Below, piece by piece: positions 23,173 to 29,304 of a stretch of 29,304 nt of DNA (position 1 is the first letter of the stretch; each line of letters starts with the position of its first letter). Position numbers and translations under genes: made by a program. Below the pieces are notes generated by a model, which worked only from the letters and a program-made list of their open reading frames with translations, had not been told where the DNA came from and did not search any database. Origin of the DNA: UBA10649 sp964597445 (GTDB lineage: Bacteria; Actinomycetota; Actinomycetes; S36-B12); the NCBI GenBank assembly GCA_964597445.1, contig CAZQXO010000025.1, forward strand, positions 1-29,304, read 5' to 3'.

Positions 23173-23592
23173 GTGTCTCACGAGAGTCGATCACGGCGCT
23201 GGGGCTGTCCCGGGGGGCAGCACCGGCGCCGTGATTCCCCGCGAGCACGAGGCGACGATGCGGGAATGGTCGTCGCGGAGGCGGCGCTCGTCATTCCCGT
23301 ACTCGCGGTCGTCGCGTTCGCCCTTGTCTGGGCGGTCTCAGTCACCGGCACATGGCTGACGCTTGCTGATGCCACGCGTCAGGCGGCTCGGGATGTGGCG
23401 CGCGGCGTGAGTGTGGACGATGCCCTGCTCGCAGCCCAGTCGCGCGCCCCGAAGGCCGTCCTGAGCGTGGACGAGGTCGGGTCCGAGGTGACGGTCACGG
23501 CGGAGCAGCGCGTGGCCCCGCCTGTTCCTCTCCTCGCCGGGTGGGGGCTGCCCCTGCGTCAGTCCGTGATCCTGCCGCGGGAGTGGCGATGA
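23173..23592 (+). CDS. TadE-like pseudopilin
   Basis: A 139-residue protein (120-150 is usual). A polar, arginine-rich leader of 31 residues ends in DDAG, then MVVAEAALVIPVLAVVAFALVW. That is a TadE-type signal with Glu36 at +5 after Gly31. The C-terminal part is a small extracytoplasmic domain with a VSVDDALLAAQSRAP helix and beta-rich remainder. Rv3655c is the likely equivalent. GTG 23173 is two bases after the pilin stop; it could also start at an inner codon, because the leader is unusually long. The stop overlaps the next ATG (ATGA). Confidence 0.85.
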   Translation: MSHESRSRRWGCPGGQHRRRDSPRARGDDAGMVVAEAALVIPVLAVVAFALVWAVSVTGTWLTLADATRQAARDVARGVSVDDALLAAQSRAPKAVLSVDEVGSEVTVTAEQRVAPPVPLLAGWGLPLRQSVILPREWR

Positions 23593-23769
23593 GGACCGAT
23601 GACCGAGGCCTGGCCACGGTGGGCGCCCTCGTCATCATCCCCGTGCTGGTGACGGTGGCGGGGATCTCCGCTGCCCTCGGCAGCGTCGTCGTGGGTCGTC
23701 ATCAGGCCACGACTGTCGCGGACCTCGCCGCGATCGCCGGTGCGCAGGGGGACGGATGCGCGGATGCCG
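23589..23769 (+). CDS. Rv3654c-family TadE-like protein (3' end lost in gap)
   Basis: Only the first 60 residues are visible before the N run. The start overlaps the TadE-like stop (ATGA). RTDDRG is followed by LATVGALVIIPVLVTVAGISAALG, a pseudopilin-like signal with cleavage after Gly7, but the +5 residue is Gly12 rather than Glu. The later DLAAIAGAQG is typical of the 'helicase/secretion neighbourhood TadE-like' family. The real protein should end inside or beyond the gap; the frame that appears to run across the N into the next gene is an artefact. Confidence 0.8.
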
Positions 23770-23869
23770 NNNNNNNNNNNNNNNNNNNNNNNNNNNNNNN
23801 NNNNNNNNNNNNNNNNNNNNNNNNNNNNNNNNNNNNNNNNNNNNNNNNNNNNNNNNNNNNNNNNNNNNN
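23770..23869. other. Assembly gap of 100 N
   Basis: Exactly 100 ambiguous bases, the convention for a scaffold gap of unknown length. It removes the end of the Rv3654c-like gene and any sequence between it and the next gene. Confidence 0.98.
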
Positions 23870-23879
23870 CCTTCCCCGC

Positions 23880-24335
23880 ATGAAGCGACCTGTCAGCCTG
23901 ACCATCGCCGTCGTCCTGCAGTGGATCTCCGCCGTCGCGGGCATCATCGCGGGTATCGGGCTCCTGCTCACGTCACTCGCGATGCTGTCGTCGGATGCGC
24001 GCTCGGCTGTCGAGGAGGCGTTGAAGGAGGCCGGCATCGCGGATGTGTCCGGGAGCACGATCGGGGCCGGACTGCTGGTCGTGGCCGTCCTGCTGCTGCT
24101 CCTGTCGGTCGTTCGGGTCATCGTCGCCGTGTCGCTGGGACGGGGACGCAACTGGGCCCGCATCCTCATCACCGTGATCGCCACGCTCGACATCCTGGTA
24201 TCCCTCGGACAGCTCATCGGGGGCGAGATCGTCAGCGGCCTCATCGGCATCGCCATCGAGGCGGTCATCCTCTGGCTGATCTGGAACTCCGCGTCCTCGG
24301 CCTACGTTCGCGAGCGCTCCGCCGTCAGGAGCTGA
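23880..24335 (+). CDS. Small four-helix membrane protein of unknown function
   Basis: A 151-residue protein with four hydrophobic helices (about 5-33, 61-86, 92-111 and 117-137). Between the first two is a polar loop (SSDARSAVEEALKEAG) and between helices 2 and 3 the GRGRNWAR motif that recurs in unnamed actinobacterial membrane proteins. No catalytic motif is seen. ATG 23880 is the first in-frame start after the gap, but the true start could lie inside the gap. It overlaps the end of the convergent helicase gene by 11 bp, so antisense interference between the two transcripts is possible. Confidence 0.72.
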   Translation: MKRPVSLTIAVVLQWISAVAGIIAGIGLLLTSLAMLSSDARSAVEEALKEAGIADVSGSTIGAGLLVVAVLLLLLSVVRVIVAVSLGRGRNWARILITVIATLDILVSLGQLIGGEIVSGLIGIAIEAVILWLIWNSASSAYVRERSAVRS

Positions 24336-26625
24336 CCAGACCGGGCTGGTCGAGCAGGAGGTCGAGCAGCAGCACGGCGCGACCCTTGTCCAGGGGCTCG
24401 TTGCCGTTGCCGCACTTGGGTGACTGGATGCAGGAGGGGCACCCGCTCGCGCAGCCGCAGGAGGCGATCGCGGTCCGGGTCGCGGACAGCCACGTGCGCG
24501 CGTGGCGGAAACCGTGGGCGGCGAACCCGGCCCCGCCGGGATAGCCGTCGTAGACGAACACCGTGGGTTGCCCAGTGTCGGGATGGTGCGCCGTCGAGAC
24601 GCCTCCGAGGTCCCATCGGTCGCAGGTGGCGAACAGCGGGAGCATCCCGATCGAGGCGTGCTCTGCTGCATGGGCCGCACCCGGGATGTCGGTCGCGTCG
24701 ATGCCGACGGCGAGGACATCGGACTCGGGAAGGGTCCACCACACGGCCTGGGTCCGCAGTTCCTGCGCAGGAAGATCAAGCGGCTCCTCCCCGAGTGTGC
24801 GTCCGTTCGGCAGGCGACGCTGGAACGACACCACCTGCGACGTGACGTCGACGATGCCGCGATGCAGCACGCCATCCGGTGATGACTCGAGGGTCTCCAC
24901 GATGCGGATGTCGCTGATGGAGCGGGCCATGGTCGTGTGCTCGACCCCCTGCTCGACCACGACGGCGACCGAGTCGTCGAGGTCGAGACTCGTCACGACG
25001 TGCGTCACGCCCTGATGGACGTAGACCGCACCGGCATGCACCATCGATGGAGCGGAGGAGCGGTCGATGGTGCCGAGGACGCGCCCCGTTCCCTCCTCGA
25101 CGACGCGGATCACGGGCCCTCCGCTGCCGCGCAGGTCCGTGAGATCCGTGGCCCGCTGGGCCCGGGTCCAGAACCAGCCCTGCGCCCGGCGGCGCAGCCA
25201 GCCCTGCTCCGTGAGGGCATCGACGACGGCACGCGCCGTCGGGCCGAAGATGTCCAGCGCAGACTCGTCCAGTGGCAGCTCGGCCGCAGCAGCGCACAGG
25301 TGCGGTGCCAGGACGTGGGTGTTGTGCGGATCGAAGACGGCGGCCTCGACAGGTCGGTCGAGCACGGCCTCCGGATGGTGGATCAGGTACGCGTCGAGTG
25401 GGTCGTCACGGGAGACGAAGATCCCGAGAGCGGGGGCGCCGGCTCGTCCCGCGCGACCGAACTGCTGCCACAGGCTCGCGCGCGTGCCCGGCCACCCGCC
25501 GACGATCACGACGTCGAGCCCGCTGATGTCGATCCCCATCTCGAGCGCGTTCGTCGTCGCCAGCGCGCGGACGGTCCCATCGCGCAGGCGTGCCTCGAGC
25601 GCGCGCCGCTCCTCGGGCAGGTATCCGCCGCGGTACGCGGCGATCGTGCTGGCGAGCTCCTCGTCGATCTCAGCCAGCCCCTGTCGCGCGAGCGTCGCGG
25701 TGGCCTCGGCACCGCGTCTGCTGCGCACGAAGGCGAGGGTCTGGCGCCCCTCGACGACGCAATCGGCGACCAGGTCGGAGGTCTCGGCCAGGGCGCTGCG
25801 TCGCCCGGCGGAGGGGGATCCCGGGGCAGCCTCGTTCTCGGGCGGCTCCCAGAAGGCCACGGTCAGCGAGGCCCGAGGAGAGGCGTCCTCGGTGACGGCC
25901 ACGGCTGGGGAGCCGAGGAGGCGCTCGGCAGCGACAGCCGGATCGGCCATCGTCGCCGAGGCGAGGAAGAAGGTGGGCTCGCTGCCGTAGTGGCTGGCCA
26001 GTCGGCGCAGTCGGCGCAGGACGGCCGACACGTGGGACCCGACCACACCCCGGTAGGCATGCGCCTCGTCCACGACCACGAGCCGAAGACGACGCAGGAA
26101 GGGTGCCCAGGCCTCGTGGCCGGGCAGCAGGGAGTGGTGCAGCAGGTCGGGGTTCGACACCACGTAGTTGGCGTGCTGGCGAATCCAGGCACGCTCCTCT
26201 CCCGGGGTGTCGCCGTCGTAGGCGGCGGCCCGCAGCCAGGGCAGGCGCAGGGAGTCGAGGGCACGCAGCTGGTCGTGCGCGAGGGCCTTGGTCGGCGAGA
26301 GGTAGAGGACCGTGCTCCCGCGTCCGTTCGGCGCGTGCGTGCCCTCGAGCACGTGCGTGAGGGCCGGGATCCCGAAGGCCAGGCTCTTGCCCGAGGCGGT
26401 ACCGGTGGCGAGGGCCACGTGGCGTCCGAGATGGGCGTGCTCGGCGGCGATGACCTGGTGCGCCCAGGGGAGTCCGACGCCGCGGGCCCGGTAGGCGTCG
26501 CGGATCTCGTCGGGCACCCACATGGGCCACGGGGCGGTCGAGCCGGGGCGCTCAGGGAGGTGGCGCACATGGCGAAGGCGGTCGGGATGCCGCTGCGCGA
26601 GGTGGCCCAGCAGCGCGTCGTCCAT
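24325..26625 (-). CDS. DEAH-box helicase with C-terminal zinc motif (MrfA/YprA-like)
   Basis: A 766-residue superfamily 2 helicase (Rv3649-like). Walker A ATGTASGKS lies at 73-81, PTKALAHDQ at 111-119, DEAH at 186-189 and SATMADPA (motif III) further on. The second RecA domain has QTLAFVRSR, ATNALEMGIDISGLD and QQFGRAGRAG. The C-terminal DUF1998 region ends with CGCASGCPSC and a further Cys (PKCGNGN), the four-cysteine zinc site of B. subtilis MrfA, a mitomycin repair helicase. ATG 26625 has CAGAAT six bases upstream, so it is probably leaderless; longer frames upstream are shadows. Linkage to Tad genes is conserved in actinobacteria and unexplained. Confidence 0.93.
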   Translation of the reverse strand: MDDALLGHLAQRHPDRLRHVRHLPERPGSTAPWPMWVPDEIRDAYRARGVGLPWAHQVIAAEHAHLGRHVALATGTASGKSLAFGIPALTHVLEGTHAPNGRGSTVLYLSPTKALAHDQLRALDSLRLPWLRAAAYDGDTPGEERAWIRQHANYVVSNPDLLHHSLLPGHEAWAPFLRRLRLVVVDEAHAYRGVVGSHVSAVLRRLRRLASHYGSEPTFFLASATMADPAVAAERLLGSPAVAVTEDASPRASLTVAFWEPPENEAAPGSPSAGRRSALAETSDLVADCVVEGRQTLAFVRSRRGAEATATLARQGLAEIDEELASTIAAYRGGYLPEERRALEARLRDGTVRALATTNALEMGIDISGLDVVIVGGWPGTRASLWQQFGRAGRAGAPALGIFVSRDDPLDAYLIHHPEAVLDRPVEAAVFDPHNTHVLAPHLCAAAAELPLDESALDIFGPTARAVVDALTEQGWLRRRAQGWFWTRAQRATDLTDLRGSGGPVIRVVEEGTGRVLGTIDRSSAPSMVHAGAVYVHQGVTHVVTSLDLDDSVAVVVEQGVEHTTMARSISDIRIVETLESSPDGVLHRGIVDVTSQVVSFQRRLPNGRTLGEEPLDLPAQELRTQAVWWTLPESDVLAVGIDATDIPGAAHAAEHASIGMLPLFATCDRWDLGGVSTAHHPDTGQPTVFVYDGYPGGAGFAAHGFRHARTWLSATRTAIASCGCASGCPSCIQSPKCGNGNEPLDKGRAVLLLDLLLDQPGLVSS

Positions 26626-26631
26626 CGCCCC

Positions 26632-26637
26632 ATTCTG
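26632..26637 (-). promoter_or_regulatory. -10 element of helicase gene, leaderless type
   Basis: On the minus strand CAGAAT, six bases (GGGGCG), then ATG 26625. It keeps the A at position 2 and the T at position 6 of TANNNT and has the same spacing as the other leaderless promoters here. Confidence 0.5.
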
Positions 26638-26673
26638 GGCCGCGGGCCGGACGGCCTGTGCCAAGGTAGGCGC

Positions 26674-27009
26674 GTGGAGTTCGCGGTCGAGGTCACCGAG
26701 CGCGCAGGCCGCAGTGTGGTCTCGGCGTCGGGCGAGCTGGACGCCCACGCGGCCCCGCTGCTCCAGGCGGAGGTGGGCCCGCTGGCCTCTGTTCCCGGGG
26801 GTGCGCTCATCATCGACCTGGCGGAGGTGTCCTTCATCGACTCCACCGGCCTGGGGGTCCTGATCCAGGCGCTCAAGCACACCCGTGAGGCGCAGGGTCG
26901 GCTGGACGTGGTCGTGGCCTCTCCCCGGGTGCTCAAGGTGCTCGGCCTGACCGGCTTGGATGTCGTGATCCCCCTCCACTCGACCCTCGACGAGGCCCTG
27001 CAGGCCTGA
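26674..27009 (+). CDS. bldG: Anti-sigma factor antagonist, STAS domain (BldG-like)
   Basis: A 111-residue single STAS domain. The phosphorylation site is Ser57 in FIDSTGLGVL. The N-terminal strand and the ASGELDAHAAPLLQAEV segment are standard for RsbV/SpoIIAA/BldG proteins, which bind an anti-sigma kinase when unphosphorylated. Position between the DEAH helicase and hppA matches bldG of Streptomyces, where it controls development. No anti-sigma kinase gene follows here. GTG 26674 has AAGGTAGG just upstream. It is divergent from the helicase across 48 bp. The bldG name rests on synteny and similarity, not on function. Confidence 0.85.
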   Translation: MEFAVEVTERAGRSVVSASGELDAHAAPLLQAEVGPLASVPGGALIIDLAEVSFIDSTGLGVLIQALKHTREAQGRLDVVVASPRVLKVLGLTGLDVVIPLHSTLDEALQA

Positions 27010-27012
27010 GGG

Positions 27013-27061
27013 CGCCCCGGGGCGTGACGGATCCAACAGTCCCGGATATGTGGGCGCCCAC
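27013..27061. repeat. Two perfect 12-bp palindromes after the STAS gene
   Basis: CGCCCCGGGGCG (27013-27024) starts three bases after the STAS stop codon, and GTGGGCGCCCAC (27050-27061) follows 25 bases later. The first could help end STAS transcription, but neither has a T-tract. The second could be an operator for hppA. Function is not established. Confidence 0.4.
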
Positions 27062-27081
27062 CTCTCCCCTCCCCGACTGCG

Positions 27082-27087
27082 TAGACT
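27082..27087 (+). promoter_or_regulatory. Candidate -10 of hppA
   Basis: TAGACT matches TANNNT and lies 116 bases before the hppA start, giving a leader of about 110 bases that contains a strong hairpin. No good -35 is visible. Confidence 0.35.
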
Positions 27088-27140
27088 CCGCAGGATCGCG
27101 GCTGGCCCGTCTCGGGGCGGCCACCGCCTGAACGACGTCC

Positions 27141-27162
27141 CATGCACGGCACCGCGTGCATG
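27141..27162 (+). promoter_or_regulatory. Hairpin in the hppA leader
   Basis: CATGCACG-GCACCG-CGTGCATG is a perfect 8-bp stem with a 6-base loop, ending 31 bases before the hppA Shine-Dalgarno AAGGAGA (27194-27200). It could stabilise the mRNA, regulate translation or bind a protein as DNA. Confidence 0.45.
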
Positions 27163-27203
27163 ACACCAAGGCCCACTGCCCGGGCCCGTGACCAAGGAGA
27201 CCC

Positions 27204-29304
27204 ATGATCGAGTTGACCGGGAGCAACGCGACGATCGTCGTCGTCGTTGCCGTGATCGGGCTTGCTGCTCTCGTCGTGGCCGGCCTTCTCGTGCGCCAGG
27301 TTCTGGCCGCCAGCGAGGGCACGCCGCGCATGAAGGAGATCGCCGCAGCCGTCCAGGAGGGGGCCTCGGCCTACCTGAGCCGTCAGTTCAAGACGCTGGC
27401 CGTCTTCGCCGTCGTCGTGTTCTTCGTGCTCTTCCTGCTCCCGGCGGAGACCACCAGCGAGCGCATCGGCCGCAGCATCTTCTTCCTCGTGGGTGCCTTG
27501 TTCTCCGCGATCACCGGCTACATGGGCATGTGGCTGGCGGTGCGCGGCAACGTGCGCGTCGCTGCAGCTGCGAACGAGTCCGGCGAGCAGAAGGCCATGA
27601 AGATCGCCTTCCGCACGGGTGGCGTCGCCGGCATGTTCACCGTCGGCCTCGGCCTGTTCGGTGCGGCCCTCGTCGTCCTCGTCTACCAGGGCGAGGCCCC
27701 CAAGGTCCTCGAGGGCTTCGGCTTCGGTGCGGCGCTCCTCGCGATGTTCATGCGTGTCGGCGGCGGCATCTTCACCAAGGCCGCCGACGTCGGCGCCGAC
27801 CTCGTCGGCAAGGTCGAGCAGGGCATCCCCGAGGACGACCCGCGCAATGCGGCCACGATCGCCGACAACGTCGGCGACAACGTGGGTGACTGCGCCGGTA
27901 TGGCGGCGGACCTCTTCGAGTCCTACGCCGTGACCCTCGTCGCCGCGCTGATCCTCGGCGTGGCGGCGTTCGGCAACCTCGGCCTGATCATCCCGCTGGT
28001 CATCCCCGCCATCGGTGTCATCACTGCCGTGATCGGCATCTTCGCGGTGTCGCCCCGCAAGGGTGATCGCTCGGGCATGACCTCCATCAACCGAGGCTTC
28101 TTCCTGTCCGCGGTCATCTCCGCGATCCTCGTCATCGTCGCGGTCTTCACCTGGGTGCCGGCGAGCTGGGACGAGATCGAGTCCCTCGGCGGCATCGCCG
28201 CGATCGAGTCGGCCGACACGATCAACCCGCGACTGTTCGTCATCCTCTCGGTGATCATCGGCATCCTCCTGGCCGCCCTGATCCAGCAGCTGACGGCCTA
28301 CTTCACGGAGACCAACCGCCGTCCGGTCGACGACGTCGCCAAGACATCGCTCACGGGTCCGGCCACGGTCATCCTGTCCGGCGTCTCTGTCGGTCTCGAG
28401 TCGGCCGTGTACTCCGCTCTGCTCATCGGTGCGGCTGTCTACAGCGCGTACCTGGTCGGCGGCGGTGCGATCCTGCTGTCGCTGTTCGCGATCGCCCTCG
28501 CGGGCACGGGTCTGCTCACGACCGTCGGCGTCATCGTGTCCATGGACACCTTCGGACCGGTCTCCGACAACGCGCAGGGCATCGCGGAGATGTCGGGCGA
28601 CGTGCACGGTGAGGGAGCCAAGGTGCTCACGAGCCTCGACGCGGTCGGCAACTCGACCAAGGCCATCACGAAGGGCATCGCGATCGCGACGGCGGTTCTC
28701 GCTGCGACAGCGCTGTTCGGCGCCTACCGAGATGCCATCGTGGGCGCGGTCGCGAAGATCGGCGAGAACGACGCCTTCAACACGATCGCTGATCCCGACC
28801 AGTTCCTGGGCGTCCTGAACGTCGCGAACCCGGCGAACCTCGTCGGCCTGATCATCGGCGCGTCCGTGGTGTTCCTGTTCTCCGGTCTGGCCATCAACGC
28901 CGTGTCGCGTGCTGCGGGTGCCGTCATCTTCGAGGTGCGCCGTCAGTTCCGCGAGCACCCGGGGATCATGGAGGGCACCGAGAAGCCGGAGTACGGCAAG
29001 GTGGTCGACATCGTCACGCGCGACTCGCTGCGTGAGCTGATCACCCCCGGCATCCTCGCGGTGTTCGCCCCGATCGCGGTCGGCTTCGGCCTCGGCGTGG
29101 GCGCCCTCGGTGCCTACCTCGCGGGCACGATCGCGACCGGCGTCCTGATGGCGGTCTTCCTGTCCAACTCCGGTGGGGCCTGGGACAACGCCAAGAAGTA
29201 TGTCGAGGACGGCCACTTCGGCGGCAAGGGCTCGGAGGCCCATGCGGCCACCGTCATCGGCGACACCGTCGGCGATCCGTTCAAGGACACCGCTGGCCCG
29301 GCCA
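27204..29304 (+). CDS. hppA: K+-independent proton-pumping pyrophosphatase (3' end outside window)
   Basis: 700 residues are visible of a membrane pyrophosphatase that couples PPi hydrolysis to proton export; the family has sixteen helices and this copy shows most of them. The pyrophosphate site motifs are DVGADLVGKVEQGIPEDDPRN-like (about residue 195), DNVGDNVGDCAGMAADLFE and the C-terminal GDTVGDPFKDTAG. The sequence GNSTKAITKG has Lys at the position that is Ala in K+-dependent enzymes, with Thr three residues on, so it should be K+-independent. AAGGAGA lies five bases before ATG 27204. The downstream position after bldG matches the Streptomyces order. Confidence 0.97.
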   Translation, partial: MIELTGSNATIVVVVAVIGLAALVVAGLLVRQVLAASEGTPRMKEIAAAVQEGASAYLSRQFKTLAVFAVVVFFVLFLLPAETTSERIGRSIFFLVGALFSAITGYMGMWLAVRGNVRVAAAANESGEQKAMKIAFRTGGVAGMFTVGLGLFGAALVVLVYQGEAPKVLEGFGFGAALLAMFMRVGGGIFTKAADVGADLVGKVEQGIPEDDPRNAATIADNVGDNVGDCAGMAADLFESYAVTLVAALILGVAAFGNLGLIIPLVIPAIGVITAVIGIFAVSPRKGDRSGMTSINRGFFLSAVISAILVIVAVFTWVPASWDEIESLGGIAAIESADTINPRLFVILSVIIGILLAALIQQLTAYFTETNRRPVDDVAKTSLTGPATVILSGVSVGLESAVYSALLIGAAVYSAYLVGGGAILLSLFAIALAGTGLLTTVGVIVSMDTFGPVSDNAQGIAEMSGDVHGEGAKVLTSLDAVGNSTKAITKGIAIATAVLAATALFGAYRDAIVGAVAKIGENDAFNTIADPDQFLGVLNVANPANLVGLIIGASVVFLFSGLAINAVSRAAGAVIFEVRRQFREHPGIMEGTEKPEYGKVVDIVTRDSLRELITPGILAVFAPIAVGFGLGVGALGAYLAGTIATGVLMAVFLSNSGGAWDNAKKYVEDGHFGGKGSEAHAATVIGDTVGDPFKDTAGPA

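Noticed and set aside
23541..24335. Apparent fusion of a TadE-like protein with a four-helix membrane protein
   Set aside because: The join runs through 100 N; the frame continuity is an accident of gap length.
25863..29243. Very long minus-strand open frame (over 1,100 codons) antisense to hppA and the helicase start
   Set aside because: It is a GC-rich shadow: Asp/Arg/Glu-rich low-complexity translation with no family, opposite the strongly conserved HppA and STAS sequences.
1..29304. tRNA, rRNA, CRISPR or insertion-sequence features
   Set aside because: I looked for CCA-ended cloverleaf sequences, spaced direct repeats and transposase motifs and found none; almost all sequence is explained by coding genes.

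Overview
The window is high-GC DNA (roughly two thirds G+C) from an actinobacterium of the class Actinomycetia. The evidence is a WhiB-family regulator (WblA/WhiB4), a pair of Get3/ArsA-like ATPases, a mycobacterial-type CRP, a MarP-type serine protease, an Ssd-Tad locus and a BldG-like STAS protein. As I recall it, the gene order follows the ponA-wblA to bldG-hppA block of Streptomyces and the Rv3682 to Rv3649 block of Mycobacterium tuberculosis. I cannot resolve order or genus. A run of exactly 100 N (23770-23869) marks a draft or metagenome scaffold.

Left part (1-7206): a partial class A penicillin-binding protein is divergent from wblA. The probable operon bagA-like, bagB-like, chaA (two Get3-like ATPases and a cation/proton antiporter) runs leftward. 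A coupled operon runs rightward: DUF4177 protein, RidA-family protein, Nudix hydrolase with a split Nudix box, metallo-beta-lactamase-fold hydrolase. Middle (7239-18225): crp is divergent from nth, a CoA-pyrophosphatase-like Nudix gene and marP. On the minus strand lie acs and nhaA, then a holin-fold membrane protein, an alpha/beta hydrolase lacking its nucleophile, a DUF309 protein and a KstD-like flavoprotein. A degenerate Fic-fold gene is divergent from acs.

Right part (18258-29304): a HAD phosphatase with a C-terminal membrane anchor is divergent from the operon ssd, tadA, tadB, tadC, then a Flp-like DUF4244 pilin and two TadE-like pseudopilins, the last cut by the gap. After the gap come a four-helix membrane protein and, convergent with it, a large DEAH helicase of the MrfA/YprA type. 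This is the conserved but functionally unexplained 'helicase/secretion neighbourhood'. A BldG-like anti-sigma factor antagonist and the start of a K+-independent proton-pumping pyrophosphatase (hppA) close the window.

Two themes stand out. First, several transcription units show a TANNNT-like -10 element exactly six bases before the start codon, the signature of leaderless transcription. This also fixes some start codons. Second, several proteins keep a fold but lose catalytic residues: the Fic-like protein, the alpha/beta hydrolase, the P-loop of Ssd, and the signature lysine in one Get3-like subunit. I saw no tRNA, rRNA, CRISPR array, insertion sequence or convincing T-tailed terminator. 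No gene-free stretch exceeds 300 bases.
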